Of a stretch of 64,000 bases of DNA, positions 11,205-22,959 are shown piece after piece. The translations under genes were made by a program, and so were the position numbers. Each line of letters starts with the position of its first letter. Position 1 is the first letter of the stretch. This stretch comes from Cryptomeria japonica (lineage: Eukaryota; Streptophyta; Pinopsida; Cupressales; Cupressaceae): the NCBI RefSeq assembly GCF_030272615.1, contig NC_081407.1, forward strand, positions 263,112,574-263,176,573, read 5' to 3'. The notes below the pieces were generated by a model that worked only from the letters and a program-made list of their open reading frames with translations, made no database searches and was not told the origin of the DNA.

Positions 11205-14200
11205 ACAACACGAAGTGGTGTCCTAAGGGGTCACAAGATACCATATGACCCCTTAGGACATAATATGACCCCTCACAACACCTAAGGAGTCATATGGTGC
11301 CCTAAGGGCACACCATATGACACCTTAGGACACAATACAACCCATAACGACACCATATGATGTCCTCAAGGGTCATATGGTGTCTTAAATGGTCATAGGA
11401 CACCATATGACCCCTTAGGATACAATATGACCCCTAATGAGACCTAATGGGTCATATGGTGTCCTCAAGAGTCATATGGTGTCTTAAATGGTCATAGGAC
11501 ACCATATGATCCCTTAGGATACAATATGACCCCTAATGACACCTAATGGGTCATATAGTGTCCTAAGGGGTCATATGACACCATATGACCCCTTAGGACA
11601 TAATATGACCCTTAACGTCATCTAAGGGGTCATATGATGTTTGAAGGGGTCATAGGACACTATATGACCTCTTAGGACACCATACAACCCATAACAATAC
11701 CATATGGTGTCCTAAGGTGTCATAGGACACCACATGACCCCTTAGGATACCATACGACCCATAAAAACACCATATGGCATCCTAAGGGGTCATAAGACAC
11801 CTAATGAATCCTAAGGACACCATATGACCCATATTGACACTATATGGTGTGCTAAGGGGTCATATTGTGTCCTAAGGGTTCATAACACACCATATTACCC
11901 TTTAGAACACAATATAACCCCTAACAACACCTAAGGGGTCATATGGTGTCCTAAGGGGTCATAGGACACCATATAACCCCTTAGGACACAATATGAACCC
12001 TAACGACACATAAGGGGTTATATGGTGTCCTAAGGGGTCATAGAACACTATATGACCCCTTAAGACACCATATAACCCAAAATGACACTATATGGTGTCC
12101 TCAAGGGTCACATGGTTTCCTAAGGGATCATAGGACACCATATGACCCCTTAGGACACCATACAACCCATAACGACACCATATGGTGTCCTAAGGGGTCA
12201 TGGGATACCATGTGACCCATTATTACACAATATGATCCCTAATGACACCTAAGGGGTCATATGGTGTCCTATGGGGTCATAGGGCACCATATGACCCCTT
12301 AGGACACAATACGATGCATAACAACACCATATTGTGTCGTAAGGGGTCATATGGTGTCCTAAGGGGTCATAGGACACAATATGACTCCTTAGGACACAAT
12401 ATGACCCCTAACAACCCCTTAGGGGGTTATATGACACCATATGACCCCTTAGCACACTATACGACCTATAATGACACCATATGGTGTCCTAAGGGGTCAT
12501 ATGGTGTCCTAATGGGTCATATAACACCATATAACCCCTTAGCACACCATAAGACCCATAATGACACCATATGGTGTCCTAAGGGGTAATAGGGCACCAT
12601 ATGACCCTTTAGGACACCATACGACCCATAACAACACCATATGAGGGCTCATATGGTATCCTACACCATACGACCCCTTAGGACACCATATGACCCATAA
12701 CAACACCATATTGTATCCTAAGGGGTCATCAGATACCATATGACCCCTCAAGACACCATACGACTCATAACGACACCATATTGTATCCTAAGGGGTCATA
12801 TGGTGTCCTAAAGGGTCATAGGACATAATATGACCTCTAACAACCCCTTATGGGGTCATAGGACACCATATGACCCCTTAAAACACTATATAGCCCATAA
12901 CAACACAATATGGTGTCCTAAGGGGTCATACAACACCATATGACCCCTTAGTACACCATACAACCCATAAAGGATACCATATGGTATCCTTCATCTGACA
13001 TCATATGACTCCTTAGGACACCATATGACCCATAGAGACACCATATGCTATCCTATGGGATCATATGGTGTCCTAAGGGGTCATAGGACACCCTATGACC
13101 CCTTAGGACACAATATGATCCTTAACAACACCTAAGGGGTCATATGATGTCCTAGGGGTTCATAAGACACCATATAACCCCTTAGGACATAATATAACCC
13201 CTAATGACACCTAAGGGGTCATATAGTGTCCTAAGGGGTCATAAGACATCTAATGACTGCTTAGGACACCATACGACCCATAATGGCACCATATGGTGTC
13301 CTAAGGGGTCATATCGTGTCCTAAGGGGTCATATGACACCATATGACCCCTTAATAATAGAGAGAGAGAGAGAGAGATGGTGACCTTAAGAATGGAGAGA
13401 GACAATAAGAGAGCAATGAATATATATGAGAGAGTCATATGGTGTTTCATGGCCCCTTAAGGCACCATATGACCCCTAACAACACCATATGGTGTCCAAA
13501 GTGGTCATATGGTTTCCTAAGGGGTCATATGATGCCCTAAGGGGTCATATGGTGTTCTATGACCCCTTAGGACACCACATGACCCCACATGACACCATAT
13601 GACCCCTAATGACACCATATGGTGTCTTAAGGGGTCATATGGTGTTGTTAGAGGCTATATGGTGTCCCATGGGGTCATATGGTGTTCTATAACCCCTTAG
13701 GACACCATATGATTCCTAACAAAACCAAATGGTGTCCTAAGGGGTTAGATGGTGTTGTTAGGGGTCATATGGTGTCTTAAGGGGTCATATGGTGTTCTAT
13801 GACCCTTTAGGACACCATATGACCCCATACAAAACCATATGACCCCTAATGACACTATACGGTGTCCTAAGGGGTCATATAGCACCATATGACCCCTAAC
13901 GACACCATATGACCCCTTAGGACACCATATGACTGCTAAGGACACCATATGGTGTTGTTAGGGGTCATATGGTGTCATAAGGGATCATATGGTATCCTAA
14001 TGGGTAATAGAATATCATATGACCCCTTAGGACACCATATGATTCCTAACGACACCATATGACCCCTTAGGACACCATATGACCCCAACAACACCATATT
14101 GTGTCTTGAGGGGTCATATGGTGCCACAAGTGGTCATGTCATGTACTAGGATGTTCAAATGGGTTATATAGTGTCCTAGGGCATGATAGAACACCATATG

Positions 14201-14248
14201 ACCCCTCAGGACACCATATGACCCTTTAGGACACCATATGACCCTTTA
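11205..14248. repeat. Satellite core: ~20-bp CCTAAGGGGTCATATGGTGT in both orientations
   Basis: About 3 kb of the unit CCTAAGGGGTCATATGGTGT and its reverse complement ACACCATATGACCCCTTAGG. Short head-to-tail runs switch to the opposite orientation every one to few units. The length implies roughly 140-150 units (an estimate from length/20, not a count). CATATG is itself palindromic and CCTNAGG nearly so, which makes each unit a quasi-palindrome. Common variants are GATTCCTAA, ACGACACC and AACAACACC. There is no spacer/repeat alternation as in CRISPR. Confidence 0.9.
13353..13436. repeat. Purine-rich island inside the satellite core
   Basis: An (AG)10-like run (13,355-13,377) followed by purine-rich sequence including GGAGAGAGACAATAAGAGAGC interrupts the satellite. 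It resembles the GA arm, as if an arm-core boundary had been duplicated into the core. Confidence 0.7.
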
Positions 14249-15885
14249 GAGAGGGTGTGATGGAAAGATGATGATGTAGATGATAAAGAGAGAATAAGAA
14301 TTAGTAGGTAAGGGAGAGAGAGATGGGGATAAGGAGGGAGATAGAGAGGGAGAGGGAGAAGGGAATAAAACAATGGAGATGCCTATAAATAGGAGGGAGG
14401 GATAAGAGGAGAGATGAAAGAATAAAGAGAGAGAAGAGTATGAGGGGATTGAGGGAGAGGTATACATGGAGGGACTACAAGACCTAGGGAAGGAGATGAT
14501 GCAGAGGTTGGGAGAAAGTGAGAAGAGGAGGAGAGAGTTCAAAAATAAATAGGGGTAAAGGGGGAGGGAGATATAAGGGAAGAGAGAGGGAGATAAATAG
14601 AGAGGGGACAAATAGATAGGTGAGAGAACTATATTGGGAAAGAGAGATGAGAGACCTAGATGACAAGAGAGAGGAATGAGATAGATAGAGGGGGGGAGAG
14701 AGAGGTGAGTAATGAGACATGATGCAGAGGTAGATAGGTGGAGAAGAAGGAAGTGGTAAACCTAGAGAGGTGAGAGAGAGAATAAAAGAGGAAGAGAGAA
14801 TAAAAAAGTGTGGGAGTGAGATATATATGGGGGTATGTATGGATGGGGAGGTAGAGAGGGAGAGGGGAAGAAATGAAGGGAGAGACCTAGAGAAGGGAGG
14901 GAGGGAGAAGAGAAGAGATAGAAGAACAAAGAGAGGAGTAAGAGGGGATGGATGGAGAGGTAGACATGGAGGGAGTGAGAGACATATGGAAGGAGGAGAT
15001 AAAGAGGTTAGGGGAGGAAGAGAAAAGGAGGGAGTTCATAAAGGGATAGGGTTAAGGAGGAGGGAGAGAGAGGTAGAGAGGGACATAGAGAACTATAGAG
15101 GGGGTATATAGATAGGTGAGAGACCTAGATGGCTAGAGAGGAGTCAGATAGATAGAGGGGGACAAAGAGAGGTGGGTAATGAGACCAATATGAAGAGGTA
15201 GATAGGTGGAGAGGAAGGAAGGGAGAAACATAGAGAGGGGAGATAGGGTGGGATGGAGAGGTAATGACCTAGACAATGAAGATAGAGAATAAGAGAGGAA
15301 GAGAGAAGATGGGAGAGTGGGAGAGGGAGATAGAGAGGGAGAGAGGAAGAAAGGAAGGTAGAGACCTGGAGAGGGGAGGGAGGGAGAATAGAAGAGATAT
15401 AAGAACAAAGAGATGAGTAAGAGGAGATAGATAGAGAGGTAGACATGGAGGGACTGTGAGACCTAGAGAATGAGGAGATAGAGAGGTTTGGAGAGAGAGA
15501 GAGAGAAGAGAGGGAGAGATTTCATAAATAGATAGAGGTAAGGAGAAGGGAGAGAAAGGTGGAGAGGGAGGGAGAGAACTAGAGGGTGGACAATTAGATA
15601 AGTGATAAACCTAGAGGGGGAGAGAAAGGTGGGTAATAATATAGGGAGGGAGAGATAGTGAGGTGAATAGTGAGGGAGGGACAACCCTAAATATGGGGAG
15701 AGAGAGAGGATAAAAGGGATAGGTAGTGACCAAGAGAAAGGAGTGAGAGGGGAGAGAAACAATAAGGGAGTGAGAGAGAAGAGAGAGGGAGAGAGTCAAG
15801 GATAAAGAAGCGAGAGAGACAAGAGAGGGAGAGAGATAGGTCTAGAGTTTGGGGAAGATAAAAAGAGTGAGATACATAGCTAGAG
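14249..15885. repeat. Purine-rich tract (GAGAGGGA), inner right arm
   Basis: About 1.6 kb of GAGAGGGAGAG-type sequence, the inverted partner of 10,290-11,190 but longer. Recurrent blocks (for example GAGGTAGACATGGAGGGA at 14,953 and 15,435; CATAAATAGATAGAGGTAAGG-like blocks) suggest internal duplications of about 480 bp. Low-complexity frames on both strands here are not genes. Confidence 0.85.
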
Positions 15886-16458
15886 AATGCTAATGGGATC
15901 ATGTTGATTACTGAAATTTGACATGTCGATTATTGAAATTTGACTAGGTCTGAAATTTTATATGATCCTCTAAAAACTAGAATCTACATTATAAGTCCTA
16001 TAGAGCTATACTTAAATTTTATATTTCATGTATATATTCTCCTTCAGGGGTGGATTTAACTTGTGCCAAGATTGAAAAATTTACACTCACAAAACCTTCA
16101 CATTGGACAATGTAGAACATTTGGCGCAAGCCAAATTTGGTGCTCACCAAATGCAAAAAATTGACTTTTCACATTTGGCGAGTGCCAAATCTGGAGTGCG
16201 ACAAATGTAAAAATTCAAATTTTGCATTTGGCGAGTGCCAAATGTGAAAATTCAATTTTTTTCATTTGGCGAGTGCCAAATAGGCTGAGCACCATATTTG
16301 GCTCTTGCCAAATGGTTTGCTTTAGAGAATACCAACCCTTTGGGTTGGATTTGCCTTGGGCATCCAACCCATAGGTTTGGATGACCTTTTCATTCCAATG
16401 GCGCATTTTTATGAAAAAGTAAGAAGTGGCACCTTTTTGGTACCACAACTTGGTGCAC
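14249..16458. repeat. Right inverted arm of foldback element
   Basis: Read on the minus strand from 16,458 it matches the left arm: terminal GTGCACCAAGTTGTGG, the CCAAACCTATGGGTTGG hairpin, ATTTGGC palindromes, GAATATATACATGAAATATA (about 16,040), ACTTATAATGTAGATTCTAG (about 15,975) and TTTCAGTAATCAACATGATC, then the purine/pyrimidine tract. The arms are clearly diverged, so the insertion is old or the arms were never identical. Confidence 0.8.
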
Positions 16459-17400
16459 TTACCCTTCTATGGATTGTGAGTGTGGACAAATAGGTTCTGA
16501 AATACCTTGATGTTGCTTGCCAATTGGTCCTTTTCCTTCATATCCCATCTTTTGCATGATTTCATATCCTTTGCCATATTGTTTTATGGGAATATTGACT
16601 TTTGCTGCTATTGCTATAGTTTTATCTTCATCTTTGTATAACCAACCAAGAATGTCTTTGTCTTCATTTTCCTCTTCAAGGGTTCCAGCACTAACAAAGG
16701 TTCCTTTAAACATATGTTTTGATTTGCTTGATGTCTATGATTGAATATCTGCAAGTTTTCCATATGACTTAGGGGAGAGTGGAAAATTATTCAAAGAATA
16801 CTTTCCCTTTCCTTCATCATTTAACTTGAGCTTTTCTTCAAAAGTTCCCCATAACTTTTCTTGAACTTCTTTAGTAGGATATACTAATTCTCTATTATGT
16901 GGAACTCTTGTATCTTGTGTTGGCTTCAAATTATTGTAATATTGACTAGAATCTGCAATTATAGTGATCTCTTGCCCTTCATGAGGAAATTTCACACATT
17001 GATGATATGTAGAAGGAACTGGTTGTATCTTGTGAATCCAGGGTCTTCCCAGAAGAATGTTGTAGGAGAGATTCAAGTCTAAAACTTGACACAATGTATC
17101 CTTTTCCATGGGTTGTATCTTTATTGGTAGCACAACAGTTCCTTTAGAAGAATGTTCTGCTTCATCGTAAGCCTTGATGATTATTTTCTTTTTCGAGTCC
17201 ACTGCATTCTCTGAATATCCCAAATCTTTTATCAAACTTAATGCACAAATATTTAAGCCAGCTCCTCCATCTATGAGTACACATTTGACACGAGTTTTAT
17301 TAATGGAGACTTCAACATATAAAAGAGCATTGTGAGGATGTTGTAAGGATGCATCATCATTTTTAGAAAATGATAAGCAATAAGATGTCCTACCATGTTT
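16459..17400 (-). pseudogene. G1 aspartic protease and G-patch domain
   Basis: The protease active site reads VLIDGGAGLNICAL at about 17,240-17,285; this plant gypsy subgroup commonly has DGGAGLN. The flap and C-terminal signature follow as YNILLGRPWIHKIQ (about 17,030-17,070). After about 150 residues a G-patch follows at about 16,520-16,580 (GYEIMQKMGYEGKGPIGK). G-patch modules bind nucleic acid or helicases and occur next to protease in some retroelements. The frame ends at a TAA (16,459-16,461) created exactly at the foldback insertion, and it resumes left of 9,003. A stop separates the protease frame (16,735) from the G-patch frame (16,713). A frameshift at about 17,370-17,400 precedes the active site. 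Confidence 0.85.
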
Positions 17401-19338
17401 TGGAATTGATCTATATCCAAATCTTTTGAAACCGTTGTTTCCACTAAAGCTTTCTCTAAAATTTCCTTATTTATAGGTGAAATCTTGAGAAGTTCCAAAA
17501 TTGATATTTGAGCTGGTATTCGTTGTAATTGCTCTACTAAATTGTATTGTTGTGATATGGATGTTGAGTCTTTTTCTATATCCGGAAAGGTAACCTTTTC
17601 TTTGCTTCTTGTGATAAAGTTGATTGGTTCTGAAGATTGATTTTCTTTAACAATGATCACATTTACTACATCATTATATGTATAAGTGTAATTTACTTTG
17701 GTTTTTCCTTTATCATTTTCCAATTGGGATGATTCACCTTTATCATAGTTTGAAAGTGGAGTTTTAAAAGCCAAGTGTGATTTGTTCATCTTATGGCTAT
17801 CCATTGTGATGGTTCCATTATCAATTAGATCTTGGATAATGTGTTTCAATCTTTGACAATCATTTGTTAGGTGCCCTTTATTCCAATGATAATTGCAAAA
17901 ATGATTGTCATTCCACCAATTTGGCTTGACTGGTGGTTCATAAATTCTTGCTTCGGGTAAAACAATCAATTTGTTAGCAAGCAAAGTTTTTAGAGCTAAT
18001 TCTAAAGATTCTCCAATATTTGTAAATTTTCTCTGAGGATTAGAGAAAAAGGACTTGGCTTTATTATTTTCTAGATTGTTGTTGCTTGGGATTTGACTTG
18101 ATAGATTCAAAATTGGTTGTTGTTATTTCACAGTATTGTTATCATCATTTCCTTCATTGTCTACATTCCTATTCTTTGACCAGAACTTGGGTTTGTCATT
18201 GTTGTTATTGTTGTTGTTGTATGAATTAATGTAAAGTTTTATTTCTCCTTTCTTTACCATTGCATTCTCTATTTTCAGACCGTTTTCAATCATTTTGGCA
18301 AAAGAGGGAGGACATTGCATCCTTAGTCGATAACTCATTTCACTGATAAGATTATCAATGAATATGTCCATTTTTTCTTGATTAGGTACATCCCGAGGAT
18401 ACCTATTAAACATGCGTTTCCATCATTGTAAAAAGATCATAAAGGATTCACCATTCTTTTGTTTAACATTGCAAAGATCTAGCATTGTTATTTCATTCCT
18501 TATATTGTAGGAATATTGTGAAATAAATCTATTTACAAGTTCTTCAAAGGATTTGATTCTGGATGGAAATCTTGAAAACCACTCCATTGATTGTCCATTT
18601 AAACTCCTAGGAAAAAGACGCATAAGGTAAGTTTAATCATGAGCAAATTCCATGCTCATGGTACAAAACTCCCTAATGTGATCTTGAGGATCAGATCTTC
18701 CATCATATTTGTCGTATTTGTCATATTTAGGAATCTCGCAATGTTGCAGAAATGGTATCATATTTAGCTTTTTATCAAAGAGATATGGGCATATGTCTTC
18801 TAATGAATACTTCTTGGAACTTGTCCCATTTTGCATGTCTTGTATCTACTGTTGTAGAGTTTGTATTTGTTGAGTAAGGTTTGATAATGGATTATCCACA
18901 TTGTTTCTTTTATCGTTACATTCTTTTCTTTTGTCATCCCTTTCTTTCCTTGTTTCTTTGTTACTTTCTTTGTTCATATCTTCATTATTTTGCTCATCTA
19001 TGTTTTGGGTGTTACTTGTTTCTGCATATTGTTTTAAGCTTTCTATGTTAAAGTCTTGTGGTAGTTTAGATTTTTCCAACATTAAGAGATATTTCTCTTT
19101 TTGTTTTGCCAACAATTTTTCCATTAGCCTATCAAATTTGAAGTCTTGTTCAAGGTCTCTAATGGTGCTATTGATTGCTTCTTCATCAACAATGGTAAAT
19201 CCAAAAGTGTGGAATACAGGAGTATCTTCTTCCTCCATTTGTTATTTTTTTCTAAGTTGTTCGTGTTGGGCTCTAGTCCAAACTGGCATGTGTTTATTTC
19301 AAAGTTGTTTGAAATTTTCAATGGACAAAGCCAATAAG
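17271..19338 (-). pseudogene. G1 gag, broken into several frames
   Basis: Capsid-type retrotransposon gag (PF03732-like) that would build the virus-like particle. Recognisable parts: an N-terminal region with PVWTRAQHEQLRKK (about 19,260-19,300); a Lys/Glu/Asn-rich segment (about 18,880-19,100); the capsid core with WFSRFPSRIKSFEELVNRF (about 18,530-18,590) and NGESFMIFLQ; and an Asn run (about 18,195-18,225). A CCHC-like motif CNYHWNKGHLTNDC (about 17,860-17,905) uses the C-x2-H-x4-H-x4-C spacing seen in plant Tat/Athila gags. Stops near 18,123, 18,423, 18,633 and 18,846 split it. The start is uncertain because stops interrupt the region above 19,240. Confidence 0.8.
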
Positions 19339-19603
19339 TGATTATTGGTTTAGGAAGATATGCTTTATTGATCTTACCACTATTGTTTGTTTGTTGGGAT
19401 AAAGCATTTGTTTGTTGAAAAACACGTCTTTGTAGAGTTTCACCATCAAATTCTATACCGCAACTACGTAAGTAGTGACAAAAACGGTGTAGGAATGTCC
19501 TATGTTTCAGCAAGATCTTGCGATTGATATACAAGAATCTTATTCTCTTCCAAGTAGCTTTGTAACTAGGTTTTCTTTTCTTAAGGTGATACTTAAAAGT
19601 CAT

Positions 19604-21699
19604 ATAATCATTTGATAGTTTACAAGTTTGATTCCAATGTTGGTGGAATTTTGGTTTTGATGTAACCTAAGTTCAAAATAGGAAAGATATATCCAGGATT
19701 AGGAACTTAGTATAGATTGATCAAGCTTCTTGATAGAGGATTTGATTATCCTAATGAGAGACTTGACAAGGAGGTTGATTTTTGCACTTAAGATGTTTGA
19801 ATTAATAGCTTGTTGAATGTTGATGTTTATAGAACCTTTTGGGAATAACCTATAGGATTAGCAACCTAGTTGTTTGAGCTAGTTTGAAAATACATGATGG
19901 TTTAGAGACAAAACCTACCTCAAGAATTATTTTGATATTTTGATGTTTTGATACTTTGATTTTGAGTTGGTGTTTCAAGTGTTGGAATGCTTTTTGTTTT
20001 ATCCTTTTTGATCACACTTTTTTAGAAATTTGTTGATTTTGATTTCTTGTAGATGATAATTTTCTTCAATTTTTGACCATTTAGAACATGTTAAAGACAT
20101 AGAAGACATAATTTTTAATAAATGAAAAGCACAAGCAAGTACAAATCCCTATGGCGGGATGAGACAATAGCTGTTGAATCTCACATGGAGTTTCCCTCGA
20201 GGCTACGCTATTCAAAGTGGATATTTAGATGCTTGACCCCACTGGCTCCACCCTCGACACTCACTTCTTTGGGGCAGCCAAGCACCAATTTCCATGAAAT
20301 CTCCTCATGGCAAACTTTATATCTCTACTAGGAACCGTATGTGTGTGAGCTGCTTCAGAGGTCCAACCTCCTATGCCAACAACTAGAAGGTTTTTGGCAA
20401 CTAGTACAAGTAGTTTTTAGTAAAGGCTTCTAGTCATGTGGCCATACATGTGGCACTTTTAGCTTTGTAAATACAAAAGGTTCCTAGCCTATAGAGGTTA
20501 CACTCCATAGGGTTTATGGGGAAACATAGTGTCGGTATGAACTTCTCAGCACATGTTGTTTGAACTTTTGTCACAAACACGATTTATTTATAGTGGATCG
20601 GAAGGACTCGATATTAGCCTATTTCCACTTTAGGTCATTCCCCTCTCACTGGCCCCCTCAAGGCAGCTTGGGAAGGCAGGCCCTCTAAAGGATTAATTGT
20701 TTGAAAGTAAAGAAAGCATAAAAGAGCGGGTTTGGCTTTTTGATCACCCAATTAAGGGGAGAGCATACACCTACCACTTTCGAGATACAAAATACAAGCA
20801 TTCTTTTTAACCTTTTCAAAGCAATTTGTTGGCTAAGTCCTATTTGGAGATGTTGCTCCAACAAGCATGGTGTTTATTTTAGCCCCACATAGAAAATGAT
20901 TTTCTAAACTAAGAATTGGAAATCTTGGTCAACAAAATGAAAATAGTTGCAAAAAGTAACTTGCTTTGTAAGAGGACAAGTTGATTGTTCTTTTTAACTT
21001 GCAAAATATAAGATTGATTGTGCTTTTTACCTTTGCAAGAAAATAAAAGATTGTTGTTCTTTTTAGAGCCCAAAATTTGAGGTGTGAATGTCCTAACTTT
21101 GCAAGAAAGTATATGTTTGATTTGTTGTACCAAATTGAAAAAAGAGGTTCTTTTTTACCCAAAAGGAAATATGAGTTCTTTTTAACCAACTTTTGAAAAA
21201 GGTAGAAAAGAAATCACTAAATCCTAACTTAACTCTTCCAAATCTGCAAGAAATTGTTAGAAACCTGCAATAAAAAGAAATTAGTGAAAATCCAAAATCT
21301 TAGGTGGGCTTCCACAAGCCTAATTTCAAATCACAGTTACAAATTTTTCATTGTGCTAAATTATCTATCAAATGCAGTAATTCTTGTTACAAAAATGCTA
21401 ACTTGTGTCATAAAAGTGCTGATTTTTAGACAAAAGCGCTAACCTACATAACATATGCACTAACCTATGACGCAAAAGCACTGATTTACAGACAAAAGTG
21501 CTAACCTACATGACATATGTGCTAACCTATGATGCAAAAGTGCTGATTTATAGATAAAAGTACTAACCTACATGACATATGCGCTAACTTGTGATGCAAA
21601 TGCACTAAGCTATTGAACAAAAGCAATGTTAAAATTCACACATGCGTGAATCTATATTACAAATACATTAGTTTTATTTTTGCAAGATTTTTAAAGGTA
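19604..21699 (-). other. G1 5' leader region (no gene)
   Basis: Two kilobases between gag and the copia A junction without a supported gene. Several blocks match the leader of element D in the same order: GATGCTTGACCCCAC (20,230 here; 49,291 in D), GACACTCACTTCTT..GGGCAGCCAAGCA, ATTTATTTATAGTG (20,582; 49,684), GGCAGGCCCTCTAAAGG (20,674; 49,791) and TGATCACCC. The G1 5' LTR and primer site are not present before copia A begins. Confidence 0.7.
21375..21615. repeat. Minisatellite in G1 leader, GACAAAAGYGCTAACCTAC type
   Basis: Alternating units of about 25-35 bp such as ACAAAAGTGCTAACCTACATGACATATG and GATGCAAAAGTGCTGATTTA, about eight units in all. It occupies the leader position held in D by the ACACAGGCGCA repeats (50,215-50,360). 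Confidence 0.75.
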
Positions 21700-22592
21700 T
21701 CCATAACACAAAGTCATCCACAACACATGACACCAATATTTATATGTGGAAACCCTGTAAGGGGAAAAACCACGATGGGAAACCTTACCCACAATCAGAT
21801 GATACTACTACATATAGTAAGTGTACATAAATGGGGTCTACACATGCAGAAAGGCCAACAACCTAGAGCTCACTGCTCAATCACAAAATAGGAGTCACAC
21901 TGACTATAGTTGGATGGTTAAATCCAATAAGAATGTACTGCACAAAATAGCATCTTTATATGCTGGATTCAGTACTAGTGTAATGTTGATATGCTTTCAC
22001 AAAAACCTAGCTTCACCTTCAAATGATGTCTTCATGTATATCTCTACTTAATCTTGCATATACCTTCACACAATTCTTTTTTCCATTCCACATTAGATCT
22101 TACAAACAAGATCTTACATTTATACCATAACCTAAGACCAATTTTAGTAGGTCGACTCTACAAGATATTACAATAAAAACATTTTACAAACAATATAGTA
22201 TCCAATGCAATAACCAATTGAACATGTCGGCTTAATGCATTTACAACAATAATTAATCATTTCCTTAGCATGCCATGCTGATCTAAAAAGATAAACCTGC
22301 CAGTGTAACCCTAGGTAACCCTGGACTTATTTGCCCGTAAAAGCAAATATGCAAATATGAATATACCAATGTATAAAACTCTAGGACAAGATGTCCAAAA
22401 GATGTCTTTGACACTACCAAGTGTCTTCCACATAATTTTGAGTGCTGGTGATCATTATATCTTGTCGGTGAACCATATACCAGTAACTATGCAATAGTTA
22501 CTTTCTTGTCGGTGAATGCTACTAGATCTCAAAAGTGCTAGTGATTTAGTAGGTGTTGACATCAATGAAAAAACCATACCAAAATACCAACA
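21700..22592 (-). repeat. Copia A 3' LTR, truncated
   Basis: Matches 27,330-28,219 from CACAAAGTCATCCACAAC to ATACCAACA. The first ~170 bp (plus-strand order) are missing, and the break joins G1 leader sequence. Its inner border is at 22,592, next to the polypurine tract. Confidence 0.85.
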
Positions 22593-22607
22593 ATCTCCCC
22601 CTTTGGC
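22593..22607 (-). promoter_or_regulatory. Copia A polypurine tract
   Basis: Reads TGCCAAAGGGGGAGAT on the minus strand immediately before the LTR start TGTTGGTATTTTGG. It is the plus-strand primer site for reverse transcription. Confidence 0.8.
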
Positions 22608-22959
22608 ATTGATGGCAACACAAGATGGAAAAACCATCAAACTGCCAAAATAGAAATGCCAAGTATCAAAAACCAACAATCTCCAAAAAATTATAACCAG
22701 AAATCAGAGAGTAATAATCTCTCCTAAACAACAATCTCTCCCTCTGGGAGCAACATGTGTTATCCAAAGTTTCCATACCAATCTCTCCAAAAGATAATGT
22801 GTTTGTCCATATATATCTCTCCCCCTTTGACATCAAATGCCAAAGTTACAACAATACCAAGTTCATATACAAAATACCAACTACTCCCCCTGAGAAGTAG
22901 CTTCCTCATCAAAGACCGGGGTAAAAGTTTTGTCTTTTAATTCTATCAGTTGAAGACAA

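Larger units (their letters stand above)
9003..16458. mobile_element. Foldback-type element with long inverted arms and satellite core
   Basis: Both ends carry GTGCACCAAGTTGTGGTACC in inverted orientation (9,003-9,022 and 16,439-16,458). Moving inward, both arms share, inverted, a CCAACCC..GGGTTGG hairpin, a cluster of ATTTGGC..GCCAAAT palindromes, a block with TATATACATGAAATATAA, a block with AATTTCAGTAATCAACAT, and then a pyrimidine-rich tract (left) or purine-rich tract (right). Between the arms lies ~3 kb of ~20-bp satellite. It sits inside the G1 pol reading frame: the protein reads up to SIEG on the right and resumes with AEDKSNLGY on the left. I see no transposase. No clean target-site duplication is visible, so the superfamily is unassigned; non-autonomous Mutator- or foldback-like DNA transposon is the best guess. 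Confidence 0.75.
1..21699 (-). mobile_element. G1: Ty3/gypsy (Tat-like) LTR retrotransposon, partial and nested
   Basis: On the minus strand, from right to left, I read a leader, gag, aspartic protease with G-patch, a linker frame, reverse transcriptase with RNase H, a second RNase H-like domain and integrase. These are followed by an AT-rich spacer and a PMD frame on the opposite strand. The integrase follows RT, which is gypsy order. The second RNase H and the antisense frame between pol and the 3' LTR are known features of the Tat lineage. The 3' LTR is beyond the left edge, and the 5' LTR is missing because copia A sequence starts at about 21,700. A foldback element (9,003-16,458) interrupts it. 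Stops and frameshifts occur in every domain, so it is dead. Confidence 0.85.

Noticed and set aside
12242-12589. Frames of 67-121 codons with GSYGVLWGHR- or YDPLGH-like repeats in the satellite core.
   Set aside because: They are translations of the 20-bp unit in several frames and have no independent support.
11205-14248. CRISPR-like array.
   Set aside because: The repeat is contiguous, switches orientation and has no unique spacers, and the context is plant transposons.
9003-16458. The foldback insertion could be a spliced intron: on the minus strand the left border reads AGG|GTAAGT and the right border ACGCAG|AAG.
   Set aside because: The two sides are in different codon phases, so splicing there would give a stop soon after. 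The resemblance is more likely chance.
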